From Vitellaria paradoxa (lineage: Eukaryota > Streptophyta > Magnoliopsida > Ericales > Sapotaceae), in NCBI GenBank assembly GCA_019916065.1, contig CM034236.1:53968690-54032689 (forward strand): a stretch of DNA of 64,000 nucleotides. Direction: 5' to 3'. Made by a program: the position numbers and the translations under genes. Of this stretch, positions 20,545-32,059 are shown one piece after another (the first letter of the stretch is position 1; each line of letters opens with the position of its first letter). The notes below the pieces were generated by a model. That model was not told where the DNA came from. It was given only the letters and a program-made list of their open reading frames with translations, and did no database searches.

Positions 20545-20690
20545 TTATTCGAAGCTGGTGTCAATGCTGGCACTAGTTACATCAAAAAAGACACGGCCGC
20601 TGAAGTCAGGGTCATCAAACAATGCATTGTTTTATATAGCCTTGGTGTATTGTACGTAGCTGCTAGAATTTGTACCCCTTCCATAGTGTA
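20545..20690 (-). pseudogene. Internally deleted relict of a receptor-kinase pseudokinase domain
   Basis: On the minus strand two separate parts of receptor kinase B's pseudokinase are joined. 20633-20655 matches the N-lobe at 22240-22265 (the 'IYQGYI' region). 20576-20632 matches the extreme C-terminus at 21305-21365 ('NALFDD-DF' then 'VFF-VT'). Roughly 0.87 kb present in B is missing between them. It lies just downstream of B in the same orientation. Confidence 0.65.
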
Positions 20691-21020
20691 TAATTATTTG
20701 AGAATACATAGCATTGTGCCCTTAAGGAATAATTTGACCACTAGTCTTGATCCACTGATCTTATAGCTACCCAAATTAGATTCTATTATTCAATCTTGTT
20801 TCTCTTCTTCTAGTTGTTTTTAGTTGCTTTATTAAAGCCAATAACTGAACTACAAAAAATTTTTGTTTGGTCATACGATGTTTTGGATTCAAAAATTCCG
20901 CTAGAAACGTGTCCTTTGATCTTGAATAGCAAGCCTACACTAAGCAACTTCATTTATACAGAATTTGTATTTGTATAAATATACATCATTTTGAAAAGAA
21001 AAAATAGCGACACCACAAAT
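20691..21020. other. Short intergenic stretch
   Basis: No gene seen; 3' flank of the receptor kinase B locus. Confidence 0.4.
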
Positions 21021-21278
21021 TCAACATGCCAAATTTCCAGAAAAATAATCAGAATCCTCAAGACCGGTAAAACCCAACCCATTATTTGCTCCTCCACTGG
21101 CTATGTCAATAATCACATTTTGAGAAACAGAGTCGGGTTCAGGCTGAGGTAACTCTGCAAAGTGGTTCTGATTTTGCCAAGTCTCCTGCAACTGCGGTGC
21201 CTCTGCAAACTGGTTCCGATTTTGCCAAGTCTCCTGCAGCTGCGGTGCACACCAGAGATTACTCAGAACATTATCCAT
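21021..21278 (-). CDS. Unrecognised 85-residue ORF with a 16-residue repeat, just downstream of receptor kinase B
   Basis: Starts at an ATG 15 bases past the stop of receptor kinase B, in another frame. Residues about 11-42 are two copies of a 16-residue unit, 'APQLQETWQN-N-FAE', encoded by a 48-bp direct repeat (about 21154-21250). The rest is acidic and Gly/Ser-rich and ends in Cys. I recognise no family. It could be a former C-terminal extension of the receptor now out of frame, a small separate gene, or chance. Its residue composition is more protein-like than nearby noise. Confidence 0.3.
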   Translation of the reverse strand: MDNVLSNLWCAPQLQETWQNRNQFAEAPQLQETWQNQNHFAELPQPEPDSVSQNVIIDIASGGANNGLGFTGLEDSDYFSGNLAC

Positions 21279-21292
21279 CCATCAATGGATGT

Positions 21293-22330
21293 TCACCTCA
21301 ACTCGTCTGTTACATAAAAAAAGACATGGCGGCCAAAGTCAATGTCATCAAACAATGCATCGTTGCAAGCCCGACCAAACTTCACGCTGAATGATATTTG
21401 TGCTGGATCATCATCCTGATCAGGTGCTCCACTCGACTGTAACATACGTTTCAGCGGTGATGTCTGCTGCAGCTTCGTTGCCATGTTAAGCGCCCACACT
21501 ACATGGTTCATTGACGGACGTCTGAAGTCCTCATAAAATACGCAACAGCATGTAATCTTGACAAATTCTCTAAGACATTCTGGTGCTATTTTTCCCATCA
21601 GATATGGATCGATGATCTGATCAATGCATCTTGCTGTAATGCAACTTTTTAACACCTCAATCACCTCGGTGGATTTTCGACCAGACAGTATTTCCAACAT
21701 CACAATGCCGAACAAATAAACGTCCCTCTTCTCCATCTTCCAGCCCTCCCACTCCTCCAGCATCCATCCCTTACTCAGAGTCACATGCCCTGGAACCGTA
21801 TGTGCCATATTGCCTTCATCATCCCTAGTTGTCCCAGGTGCCACTACCTTGAATAATTCTAAACCCCTCAGTTTGGGCTCCCAATCATGGTCCAACAAGA
21901 TATTTGTAGAGCCGATGTTGCCGTGGATTATTGGCTGACTGGCACCACCATGAAGGTATTGTAGTCCTTTCGCAGCACCTACACAAATCCGAAGCCTTTT
22001 TTCCCAGGGCATAGGATCTTTGTCCATTAATCCGAAGAGATTATCAGCGAGGGAATTGTTCCACATGTAACCATACAATAGGATCACCTCCCCTTCTTCG
22101 TCATTAATGTAGTATCCTATCAGAGAGTTTAGGTGGGTGTGCTTGAGATCCACAAGTATTTTCATTTTTTCTAGAACTTCTAATCCCTCAAGTGAGTTTG
22201 GTTTAAACCTTTGTATCGCAACCACAAGATTTTTATCTTCTATATAGCCTTGGTATATTGTACTATGGCCAAGATCGTGTATAATGAGATCATCATCAAA
22301 ATTGTTGGTGGCTGCAAGAATTTTTGCCAA
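21293..22330 (-). other. Pseudokinase domain of receptor B
   Basis: The second kinase-like domain lies in one unbroken frame with the first kinase's C-lobe, so the fusion does not depend on any frame correction. It keeps 'LAATNNF', 'RLRICVGAAKGLQYLHGG', 'STNILLD' and 'RDVYLFGIVMLEILSGR', but lacks the ATP-anchoring Lys, the catalytic Asp and the metal-binding Asp. The tail (about 570-617) is Asp-rich and not recognised. Its best relatives in the window are the relicts at 3985-4510, 20545-20690 and 59406-59931. Confidence 0.85.
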
Positions 22331-25009
22331 TGATTTAGCCGTGGGCTTTTTGGCACTTGGCTTAAGAACCAGCCACCATGAGGGCGACGATCCACCTTTA
22401 GAACCAAGGTCCTTCATCTTTTTCTTCTGCGAATCCTTTCCTTTAGTTGTCCGATGAACCACCTTGGAGATTGTTAATTTGGTTTTTTTCAGGGATGGAG
22501 ATGTGTGATCCTGCACAAACATGAGGCTTTCTGTGTTTGGCCAATCAACATCACCTGATTCTGTAGTCCCATCTTGCTCATTGTCAGCACCACCTTCATT
22601 GATAGACTCCACCTCTGAACAATTACTTGACCTCTCCTGTGCTGCCAATGCGTGTTCAAGCCTCTCCACCACTTCACCCATAGTGGGCCTGTCCTTGGAT
22701 TTTTTTTGTAGGCATTTCTTAGCAACTTTCACAAATATCTGGAGACAACCAGGCATGATTTGTGTCCTTAGATTGGGATCAATGATCTGATCAAGCATTC
22801 CTTGTCTGATGCAATGCTGTGCCCATGAGACAAGACTGTGCTGCTCCTCTTCAAGTCTTATATCCACTGCTGCCCTCCCGCACAGCACTTCCAACAACAC
22901 TACTCCAAATGCATAGACATCTGACTTCGTCGTTAGCCTCCGAGTTGAGAAGTACTCCGGGTCCAAATACCCAAATGTGCCTTTTACATTTGTGCTAACA
23001 TAACTGCGAGACTCACTTGAGATACCCATTTTGGACAACCCAAAATCTGAAATCTTAGCCACCAAGTTCTCGTCCAACAAAATGTTTGTGGTCTTCACAT
23101 CCCTGTGTATCACACGGTGATGAGTACCCGTGTGGAGGTAGTTCAATCCACGGGCAGCACCAATGCAAATGTTGAGCCTTTGCTCCCAAGTTAAACTTGA
23201 ATCTCTTTACTATTTCTTCTAGTTTTGTAAATATGGTCAGCAAGGGTCCCCTGTGCCATATATTCATATACAAGGATCATCTCTTGGTAACTGTCACAGT
23301 AGCCAATCAGAGTGACAAGATTGCTATGCCTCAGCTTGGAAAGCATCTTGATCTCAGTCCAAAACTCCTCTGCCCCTTGCTTGGATTTTGAATTCAAACG
23401 CTTTATGGCGACGGCAGTCGCTCCTTCATTGATGAACCCCTTATACACCTTTCCAAATCCACCACAGCCAATGACAAATGCATCAGCAAAATTGTCAGTC
23501 ACCAATTGCATCTCCGCCAGTGAAAAGCGGCGGAAAATTTCTTCCTTAGCGACAATGTACAGATCCTTTTCTCACCAAAGTTCTCGGCCCAAATTCCTAG
23601 CAGGTAAACAGTGCTGCACAGTATAATGATGAAAATTATCACACCGTTTGCAATCCCAATCGCACGGTCAAAAGCAAATACTGGTTTTAGGAGTTCTGGG
23701 GGCTTGGATGTCCTGGCATCTGCCGAAGGTAGTGGATTCGAACCAGCCAAATTGTTGTCAGGATTGCTCAACTTGAATACCTCTAAACCATTTAAAATTG
23801 GACCCATACCATGTTTTTCTTTGTAGTCATGGCAGTGATTTTGTAGAGCTATCAGGAGATCATGCTTCCCCTCCATTCTGTCTCCCTCCATCATAACTAC
23901 ATAGTCCCTATGCACTGCAATCCCATTTCCACCACTCCATTCAATAACATCAGCACATGCCTCAGCTACATGCTTGTTTATGAAGATACTGAACTCTCTG
24001 TGGCCCCTCTCTCTTATCCCGTACTCAAGTTCACAAAAATGGAGCCTAACCAGGTATCTGAAACCCAAATCCACTGGCAATCTCCATGTCAGATTGTTTG
24101 TCATTGACCAGGTTGTCTGATAAACTTCTGGGGCGCTGTGTATGAGGGTACGCTTGTGTATTTGATTGGGATGGTGGTAGTAATTGTAAAAACATCAGAT
24201 TCTGACAAATAATTTGAATCCTCAGACCACTCTCGGAACATACCAGAATCTTGAAAGGACGAGATTGAATTCCCGCCAACATTTAGCCGATGAACCACCT
24301 CGAGTGCAGTGCTGTTTTCGATGTAAAATCTATAGTTCCGGCCTACCACATGGGCACCTGAATCATGGCCTTTGGTGTAATAAAGACCGGTGGGCATGGA
24401 GACGATCTCAATTCCATTGACAAAAGCATATGCAGCATCAGAAGAACTGCTAGGAGATGGAAAAAAGGTTATGGTTAATGCTTGATGATTTTCGCCAATG
24501 CTCAAGCAAAATTCTTTAACAATTGATTTCAAGCCCAAAGAGTCAGCAGTGAGGGAAGCGCTGAAGTTGCTAAGCAGAGTGTGGGGACCAGCTTTTACAG
24601 TGAAAAAAGCCTTGGACCTGTGAAAGCCAGGATAAGAAGCTGGGTAGAAGTGGAAGCGGATGAATTTCTGGCCTGGATTGACATTAAAGGTATAGGTAAA
24701 TTGGGAACGGGAGATTCGAGCAGTGAAGAACGGAACAGGATTGGGCATATCATCATCAGAGAGTTGTTGAAAAGCTTTTGCTGTTACTGATTTCCCCAGC
24801 TGGCCAAATTGGGACGACCCAATATCACCCATCCATTGCCGGCCATCTGGGGCGGTGGAGTTGCCGGCGAAACCGCAGTTGACGGCAACCTCATCGAAGG
24901 GTGAGTAAGGTGCGGGGAACTTAACTGCGACAGCGAGAGTAACAAGACGAAACAAGGAGAAGAAAGGAATGAGAACTAACCGAAGAGAATAGGGCACGGC
25001 CATCGACAT
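21293..25009 (-). pseudogene. CrRLK1L malectin-like receptor B with fused kinase and pseudokinase, three frameshifts
   Basis: Starts at the ATG at 25009, before a signal peptide (about 1-29). The malectin-like region (25009-24101 and 24104 onward) is followed by a TM helix near 23640, 'GCGGFGKVYKG' and 'VAIKRLN', then 'VIHRDVKTTN', 'SDFGLSKMG' and 'GTFGYLDPEY': a complete active-type kinase. After a Lys-rich linker a second kinase fold follows (from about residue 272 of the last 617-residue piece). There the Gly loop is lost, 'VAIK' reads 'VAIQ' (Gln 312), HRD reads HGN (408-410), the catalytic-loop Lys is Gly and DFG reads GLE (428-430), so it is a pseudokinase. One-base losses near 24125, 23548 and 23207, placed against paralogue A, shift the frame; adding three bases makes the span 1240 codons exactly. 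The losses could be real or sequencing errors. Confidence 0.9.
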
Positions 25010-25069
25010 GACCGGATTTTTGGTGGAAAATGCGCTGAAACGAAGAGGTAAAATTTTGACACAGCTAGG

Positions 25070-25577
25070 TGGAAGAGTTCCAATGAAGGCAATTCAATGG
25101 CTAGAAAGTTGGAGCAAGATCCGACCGTCGATATAATCAAGCAACGACTAGAGTAGCTCTTTCTCAAGTTCTTCGAATCTTCGTCAATGGCGAGCTGTGG
25201 ACTTGGTCAGTCAATGGTTGCGCCCATATATACATATATATAATTTATCTCATTTATGTAATTATTATTGTTATTTTTTATTTTTTCTTGTTCTTTCTTA
25301 ATTTTTAGACAAGTCTCAATTAACACGGAGTGGCAAAATATCTGAAAAATAAAAAAAAATTATAAAAATTATAAAAATTATTTATTTTTTACTCCATTAT
25401 ATTAAATGAGGGCTTATCTCTATATTTTGACACAAATGAGTGGAAGAGTTCTAATGAAAGGTAAGTCAATGGTTGGAAAGTTGGAGCATGATCCGACGGT
25501 CGATATATCAAGCAACGACTGGAGTAGCTCTTTCTCAAGGTCTTCGAATCTTCGTCAATAATGGCGAGCTGTGGACT
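25070..25577. repeat. Duplicated 5' flank of receptor kinase B
   Basis: About 25070-25205 and 25440-25577 are near-identical direct repeats of roughly 135 bp separated by AT-rich sequence. Both contain 'GGAAAGTTGGAGCA'-like and 'TCTTCGAATCTTCGTCAA' words. Part of the same sequence lies upstream of receptor kinase A. It may carry promoter elements; none could be assigned. Confidence 0.6.
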
Positions 25578-25599
25578 TCGAATCTTCGAAACTCAGTGT

Positions 25600-25920
25600 T
25601 ATGATGGGACATATGTGTGTGTGGGGCAGTATTTGAGAGGGTGAGTTTGTTGGGGGAGAGAGAGAGAAAGAGGGGTGGGAGGGTGGGTTTGTCGGGAGAG
25701 AGAGAGGGAGAGATAGAGAGAAGGGGGGTTGGGATTGAGTGAGAGAGAGAGGGAGATGGGGGGAGGGAGAGAGAGTGGGGCCGGGGGTGTAGGGGAGAGA
25801 GAGTGAGTGTGAGAGAGAGGGAGATGGGGGAGAGAGAGGGTGGGGCCCAGGGTGTAGAGGAGAGAGTGAGAGAGAGGGAGATGGGGGTTGGGTTGGGATG
25901 AGTGGAGTTTCAACACACAA
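25600..25920. repeat. GA-rich minisatellite
   Basis: G/A-rich on the plus strand, with about three imperfect repeats of a 55-65-bp unit containing 'GGGAGATGGGGG', 'GGGGCC' and 'GTGTAG' between 25735 and 25890. The Pro/Ser-rich open frames on the other strand are products of the repeat. Confidence 0.75.
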
Positions 25921-26540
25921 AAATGAAAAGTTTTTTAACACAATAATAATAAATTTTTATTTAAAATAATATTTTAATTTTAATTTTAAATTTTAAATAT
26001 AAATTTAAATTTTAATAAAGATATAAAAATATAATTTGATTTACAAATAACTCAAATGTAAATTTATTTTTTAATTTTGTTAGAAGTCTTTACCGACGAA
26101 TTGATGATTAAATTATATTTGATCGGTAAATTGATGACTAAATTATATTTTTTCCTCCTTGATACTAGAGGTATCCTAACCGTTGGTGGCACTAATCTGC
26201 TACTCACCCACCCCACCTAAATCAAGAGCAGGTAATGCCAAAGGAGTTTGAATTGATAACCTCTACTTTAATTGGTAGAAATCTTACCACTGAATTGCCC
26301 TCACGTGGGTAAGTCAAATTGTGAGGAGCTTTTACCGACAAATTAATGATTAAATTATATTTGATCGGTAAAAATTTTAACGACCAAAAATTATTTTTAG
26401 CAATCAAATTTTTGATCGTTAAAAGTGTTAGTTGTTTTAGTGACTGCATAGAGTGATATCACAGTAAGACTAGTGTTAGGAAAAATATTTTTTCACAATC
26501 TTTCCCACATCTCTCTCTCTCTCTTTTTCCCCAAAGAATG
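25921..26540. other. Repeat-like intergenic sequence
   Basis: 26085-26145 and 26325-26375 share a word family around 'TTACCGAC-AATT-ATGATTAAATTATATTTGATCGGTAAA', as subterminal repeats of a DNA transposon would. Ends were not defined. No gene seen. Confidence 0.35.
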
Positions 26541-26775
26541 CCCCCTGCTAGCTCAGTTGGCTTGGATCGAGGCAAACTACACCCACAGCTACTTGGCGAG
26601 GTAATGGCATGGAGGCGAGTAAATGGCATGCAGACAGGAGGTTCTTACATTAGCATAAGGAGATAAGGATCCGATATTTACTGGGTGGTAATCGTTGGCC
26701 TTAACCCGCTGGCCCGCCACCGGTTTATTTCCCTCTCAAACACATTTCTATTCTAATATATATATATATATATAC
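26541..26775 (+). mobile_element. tRNA-derived SINE-like unit
   Basis: TAGCTCAGTTGG at 26549-26560 fits the RNA polymerase III A-box consensus exactly, and 'GGTTC' at 26640-26644 may be a degenerate B box. The unit ends in an (AT)n tail at about 26755-26775. The A-B spacing is longer than in a tRNA, so this is not a tRNA gene. Family unknown. Confidence 0.4.
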
Positions 26776-27756
26776 GGTGTGTATATATATATTTGGCGGG
26801 TTTATTTATGCTCCTAAATTTTTTACTTCACTTTATTTTGTTATTAAGAGTGGAGATATTGATACTTCTTCAAAAATTTCCTCCACTTCTTATCATTTTT
26901 TACTCTTACAAAATTATAAAATTAGTCTTGTAATAGAGATTAATTAATACAAACATATTAAATATTATAATTAACCTTCTTTTCTATTTATATTGTTAAA
27001 ATTAATATTCTTCACTTTTCACTTTTCACTTTTCCATAATATCCTTCACCTTTTAATAATTTGCATGCTAAATTAAAAATCTACTGTCAATTATAATTTC
27101 ATGTAATTATGTAAAAGAGCTTTTTTGATAGTTTTTTTAAATTAACTTTGTAAATATATCTTTTAAGTTTATTTTATCAAAAATCAAAGAAGAAAATAAG
27201 TAATTATTATTTTTTAATTGATAGAAAACAAAATATCATAATTGTTGATTAATTCATACACTAATGAAAATAATTGAAATAAAAGAAATCAAATTGTAAT
27301 TTAAATATTAACATACATCTTCAAAATTAGTCACCATTAATAAAAAATGAACTATTCAAAACAATGCAATAGTTTAACAAAAACCTTCTATAAATTACCA
27401 TGGAAAAAAAATTACAAATATAAACTGTAAAAAAAAAAAAAAAAGGAAAGAAAGAAACTAAATGTAAAAAGGAAAAGGCTTAATAAGGGGAAAAAAAACC
27501 TTAATGACATAATAGCATACAAAACAATAAAAAAAAAAAGAATTATTACACGCAATTTATTTCGTATTGATCTGCCTAAAAATCAAACACATAAAAGGAT
27601 GTAATAGGAAAAGTTTATAGTTACTTTATTATTTGAGAGATTTGATGATTCATAATAATATGAAAGTTGCTATATATTACTGGTATAAAAAAAAAAAAAT
27701 AATCACATTTGAAATCTTCGCTTTAGCAGAATGCCCTTTTATGGTATTTTGTTTAA
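26776..27756. other. AT-rich intergenic stretch
   Basis: No gene seen; A-runs near 27430, 27525 and 27690. Confidence 0.4.
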
Positions 27757-28635
27757 GGACCGTTTGGTAACGTTATCATTTTTGTATTTAAGTTTATATA
27801 TTTATGTTTTTATTTTCTATTTTCTATTTCTGTTGTTATTTTTTTGAAATGTAAACTGAAATTGCATTTAGAAATACAATTTTGTTTACAATTATTATTT
27901 TTTTAATTTCATAAAATATTTAATTTTATTGTTTTTTAAAAATTAGTTGGATTTAATAAACATATTTCATATTAATTTAATTATATTATTTTTAAAAATA
28001 ACTGAATAAAATAAAAGTATTATATCATTTAATCCAGTAAATATAAAATATATTAATTATATTTTAATTAATGTTATTTACTAAATATAATTGAATAAAA
28101 TATATTTCATAATAATTTAAATAATTTAATTACGATATTTATTAAAATAATTTAATAAAATATATTTAATACTAGTTAATTAATTATTAAATTAAATTAA
28201 ATTAATATATTTAATTTTATTATTTATTAAAATTAATTTAATGATATATATTTTTATTAATTAAATTTAATTAGTTATTAGAAATAAATTAATAAATTAT
28301 ATTATATATTAATTTAATTTAATTATATTATATATTAATTTAATTTAATTATATTATTTACTAAAAATAATTTTAGTTTAATAAAAATATTTGAATAAAA
28401 TAATTTATTTTAACAAGATGTAAAAAAATAGATAAAGTATTAGAATTGACAAAATATTTGTAGTAGAAAAAAAGGAGTGAAAATACCTTTTTTATTTACA
28501 TTTTCTGTTTAAATTGTCATTTTTTTGAAAACAAAAAATGTAAGTTAATTTAACAAATATATTTCTATTGCCAATTTTTAAAATTTAAAAATATAAATAG
28601 AAAAACATAAAACAAAAATGTTGGCAAATTGGACC
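27757..28635. mobile_element. MITE-like AT-rich element
   Basis: The left end GGACCGTTTGG and the complement of the right end, GGTCCAATTTG, agree at most positions. TTAA-type sequence flanks both sides, fitting a Tourist/PIF-like target. The 0.88-kb interior is nearly all A/T and non-coding. Confidence 0.45.
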
Positions 28636-30052
28636 TTAAAGTTTAATGAATCAAAAGAAATATATACGAGTTAGAGTATATACAAGAATATAAGAGACAT
28701 AGTTAAAAAAATGAAAAGAAAAGTTATATAAAATTAAAAAAGTGGAATGCATTAGTTTTATAATAATAAATGAAATAGAGGATATTATGGTATTTGAGAT
28801 ATTTTGTATTAATTGTTCCCATTAATTACAAGGCTAATTTTATAATTTTGTAGAGAAAAAAGATAAGAAGCGGGGAAAAACTTTAAAGGAATGTCAATAT
28901 CCTCACTCTTTATTGAACAAAATTACATAATTACCCTCATTCTAGTAAAAATGTATTTATAGTATTAAATTAATAATATTTCTTATTAGAACAATGAGAG
29001 TAGTTGTGTAATTTTATATAATAAAAAAATAAAATAAAATGTAAGAATTTATTTGTGGAATATAAATAGACCCACCCACCCCCCCCACACACACATATAT
29101 AATTAAGCACATCATTATAATTTTAATTTCATATTTTTTTCAAATTATTTCACACTTTATCCAAAAATAATCAGTCAATTAATGAGAAACGATTTATAAT
29201 GATTTATTATGAAACTCATGATTAGCAGCTAAATGGAGAAATAAATCCTAACAGCATCAATTTAAATTTTTTGATTCAGTCATGTCACGGGATTTCTATT
29301 AAGATTTATTTAACATCTTGTTTTTTTTTTTTTTTTTTTTTTTTTTCCATCCATTTAAGCTATAAAAATTTGCAGTCAACCTATTTTTTCAAGAATTTAA
29401 TGAAAACCGTTTGGTTAAATGGTTGAGATAGGCACCGTTTGGTGTATAAAAAATATTAAAAAAATTACAAATTCGTTTAAATTTCTATAAAACTTCTTTT
29501 TTACGTAAATATTTATAAAATTTCAACAAATCTTTTTAACTCTATAACAAATCATTACATCTTTATAAATCCTAACAATTTCTACAAATTCTAACAAATT
29601 AACACTTGTCATATGTCTTTATCCCCCGGCCCCAACTTCACGTGGCGGAAAGTTGTACTGTCACATTCATTGTTGGGAATTTCTTTTTCCAATTCGAAGC
29701 ATTTTTCCAGCAACAATGGAAATTAATGAATTTGCTACATGCATGGGTGAAGCTGGCATTAACTTCTGATGTTATACATATATATATATATATATATATA
29801 TTTGGAGAAAAACTTATATATGTTTATATGTAATTGCTGTCAGAACTTTGGGTTTGCTTTCAAGATTAAATTTCTCTACACTAATTAATTTTAAATGTAA
29901 AAAGTTAATTGAAAAAAATTTTAAGCCGACTCTTGGATTTCAGAAAATCCGTGAAGAAACTGTGCGTAGTAATTAAAGTTAATAGAAGTTAAAAAAAATT
30001 AATCCAAATTAATTTCTTTATGAAGAAGATTAAATAATTAAAACATGTTAAA
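28636..30052. other. AT-rich intergenic stretch
   Basis: T-run at about 29321-29346, (AT)n at about 29779-29802 and a C-run near 29078. No gene seen. Confidence 0.4.
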
Positions 30053-30057
30053 AGATT

Positions 30058-30861
30058 TGTAACGAGACTAACGCAGCACCCAACAATCATAGAAGCGAAG
30101 CAGGAGAACATGGTAGATGGAGAGAGAAATGTATTGGGTGAAAAGGAAAAGAAATTGAATTGAAAGAAAAGAAATTGAATTGAAAGCAACATACAGTTCT
30201 GTGAGGATGTTTGGTAGTAAGAGCACTCAGCCACAACCATTGATATGCTCAGATGAATGGCCCAAAATGGATTAGACAATCTCTAATCCCAACCCTATAA
30301 GTGTTTCATGCACCAATTGTTAAAATGAATTATAATGATAGTGGTGGTAGGTGTGTAACAAATGTTGTCTGACCAACAGCTAGAAAAGATGTAAACTTCT
30401 AGAAGAATACAAATTCATATGGAGTCCAACCAGATGGGTGGAGTTATAACCCGGTCAAGGATCAGGTCTAGTGGGCTGCTCCAAGGTCCAGAACACTCGT
30501 AAAAGCTGGGAGAGTGGCCTGCACCAGTGAGCTATCTCTTAGCTCAAATTAGCTGACATCATAGGGCAACTACCTGATTAGGGCCAATAGAAAAATTGGT
30601 TAATTTATTTAGCAGTTATGAACTCTAGTTAGAAAGTAACAACCATAATTATGAGTCTGTTACAACTGTAGCTAGTTTGTTACAAACTGTAGCTATAAAT
30701 ACCAAACTGTAATCTGCGCAAGGAATGAAGAATTTTTTCTGAGAAAAAACTCTCTCTTTGGAGGCCAGGAAGCCCTCGAATCCTTCCCAAATTGATCACC
30801 ATCTCCTTCGTCGTTTCACCATAGGTAGAGGCAGCAATAAGCTCCTAGGGAGTTCACTGCA
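30058..30861 (+). repeat. 5' LTR of the chromovirus
   Basis: 804 bp, from TGTAACGAGAC to CACTGCA. It aligns with 35433-37348 once the nested insertion is removed (about 802 bp). Confidence 0.9.
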
Positions 30862-30879
30862 ACTGATATTAGAGCCGGT

Positions 30880-32030
30880 GGATCCCGTAGGCCATGAAGA
30901 CAAGATCTACATCACATCAAAATTAGCAAGAACAGTAAGATCAGATACAATTCAAGCAGTTAATGGAAATGATGGCAAACAATCAACAGAAGGTTGGAGA
31001 AATTGGAAGAAAACTTCTCACCTTTTGCAGTCCAATATGGCAGCCAATCAAAGGATACAAGATGACAACCATGGTGTAAGATTCTCCCAAATTTGGGGGA
31101 CAATGGGGCTTAGTCGATTTCAAAAGTGCAGCTCAATCAAGAGGAACCAGTGGAGGGTTTAGTGGAGTTCAGGTTAATAGTCTGTCGGATTGAAGTTTCC
31201 AGTTTTTTCTGGGGAGAATCCATCAAAATGGATATAAAAGGCTAATTAATTTTTCAAGGATTATGGAATTCCTAAAGATCAAAAATTAGAGATTGCCTTA
31301 TGCATATGGAAAGGTAAGTGCCTAATTTGGTTCCAAGATTTGATGAATTCTATATGGAAGTGAATTGGGATGAGTTTTCGGAAGTTATGCAATTTAGATT
31401 TGGAGAGAATGGATATGAAGATCCGATGGATTAATTAATTAGGTTGAAACAAACCACCACAATGGAAGAATATAACACCAGATTTGAAAGTATTTCTAAC
31501 AGAGTTAAAGAGTTAAGTGAGGGCCATAAACTCAGTATTTTCTTAACTGGGTTAAGAAAAGAAATAGATTTTCAGTGCGAATGTTTAAACCTGAAAGCTT
31601 AACAAAAGCCTTTGGCTTGGCTAGGCTGCAAGAAGAGAGCATTATGGCTTTCAAAAGGCAGCAAAATAGAACTGGAATTGATATCTCTGCTAACTCTAGT
31701 GTAAAGAATAATTTGGGGTTGAGTGCTAACAAGAGGTATTCATGGAAGCCTTCCTTAATTGTGAACTCCCAAGTAGGGGAACGGACCACCAAATGGCAAT
31801 CTTAACGTGGTAAACAGTTACCTGTGCAAAAACTCAGTCCTACTGAGTAGAAGATAGGAAAAAAAAGGGGGGGGTTATACTTTAATTGTGATGAAAAGTG
31901 GTAAAGAAACCATGTTTGTAAGAACCCCAAGTTGTTTGTATTAGAGTCAATATTTGGCGAAAACAGAAGAGGAAAGGTCAGTAAGAGAGGAAGTAATAAC
32001 GAAGAATCGGTTCCACCTGAACCTGAGATT
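30880..32030 (+). pseudogene. gag region of the chromovirus
   Basis: Gag-like helices appear at about 31440-31570 ('EEYNTRFESISNRVKELSE', then 'FLTGLRKEI'). A zinc-knuckle remnant ('C-x2-...-RNHVCK') lies near 31885-31920, broken by a stop. Several frame changes separate the pieces. Confidence 0.6.
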
Positions 32031-32059
32031 ACTTTACATGCCATAATAGGAAACCCTCA

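Noticed and set aside
25555..25941. Pro/Ser/Leu-rich minus-strand frames that look like cell-wall proteins
   Set aside because: They are translations of the GA minisatellite in several frames; no signal peptide or promoter.
26541..26660. tRNA gene at the A-box match
   Set aside because: The A box fits but no cloverleaf can be drawn and the B box is poor and too far away; SINE-like is the better call.
30758..31162. 134-residue ORF as a host gene
   Set aside because: It starts inside the 5' LTR at a non-ATG codon and crosses the primer-binding site into the gag leader of the chromovirus.
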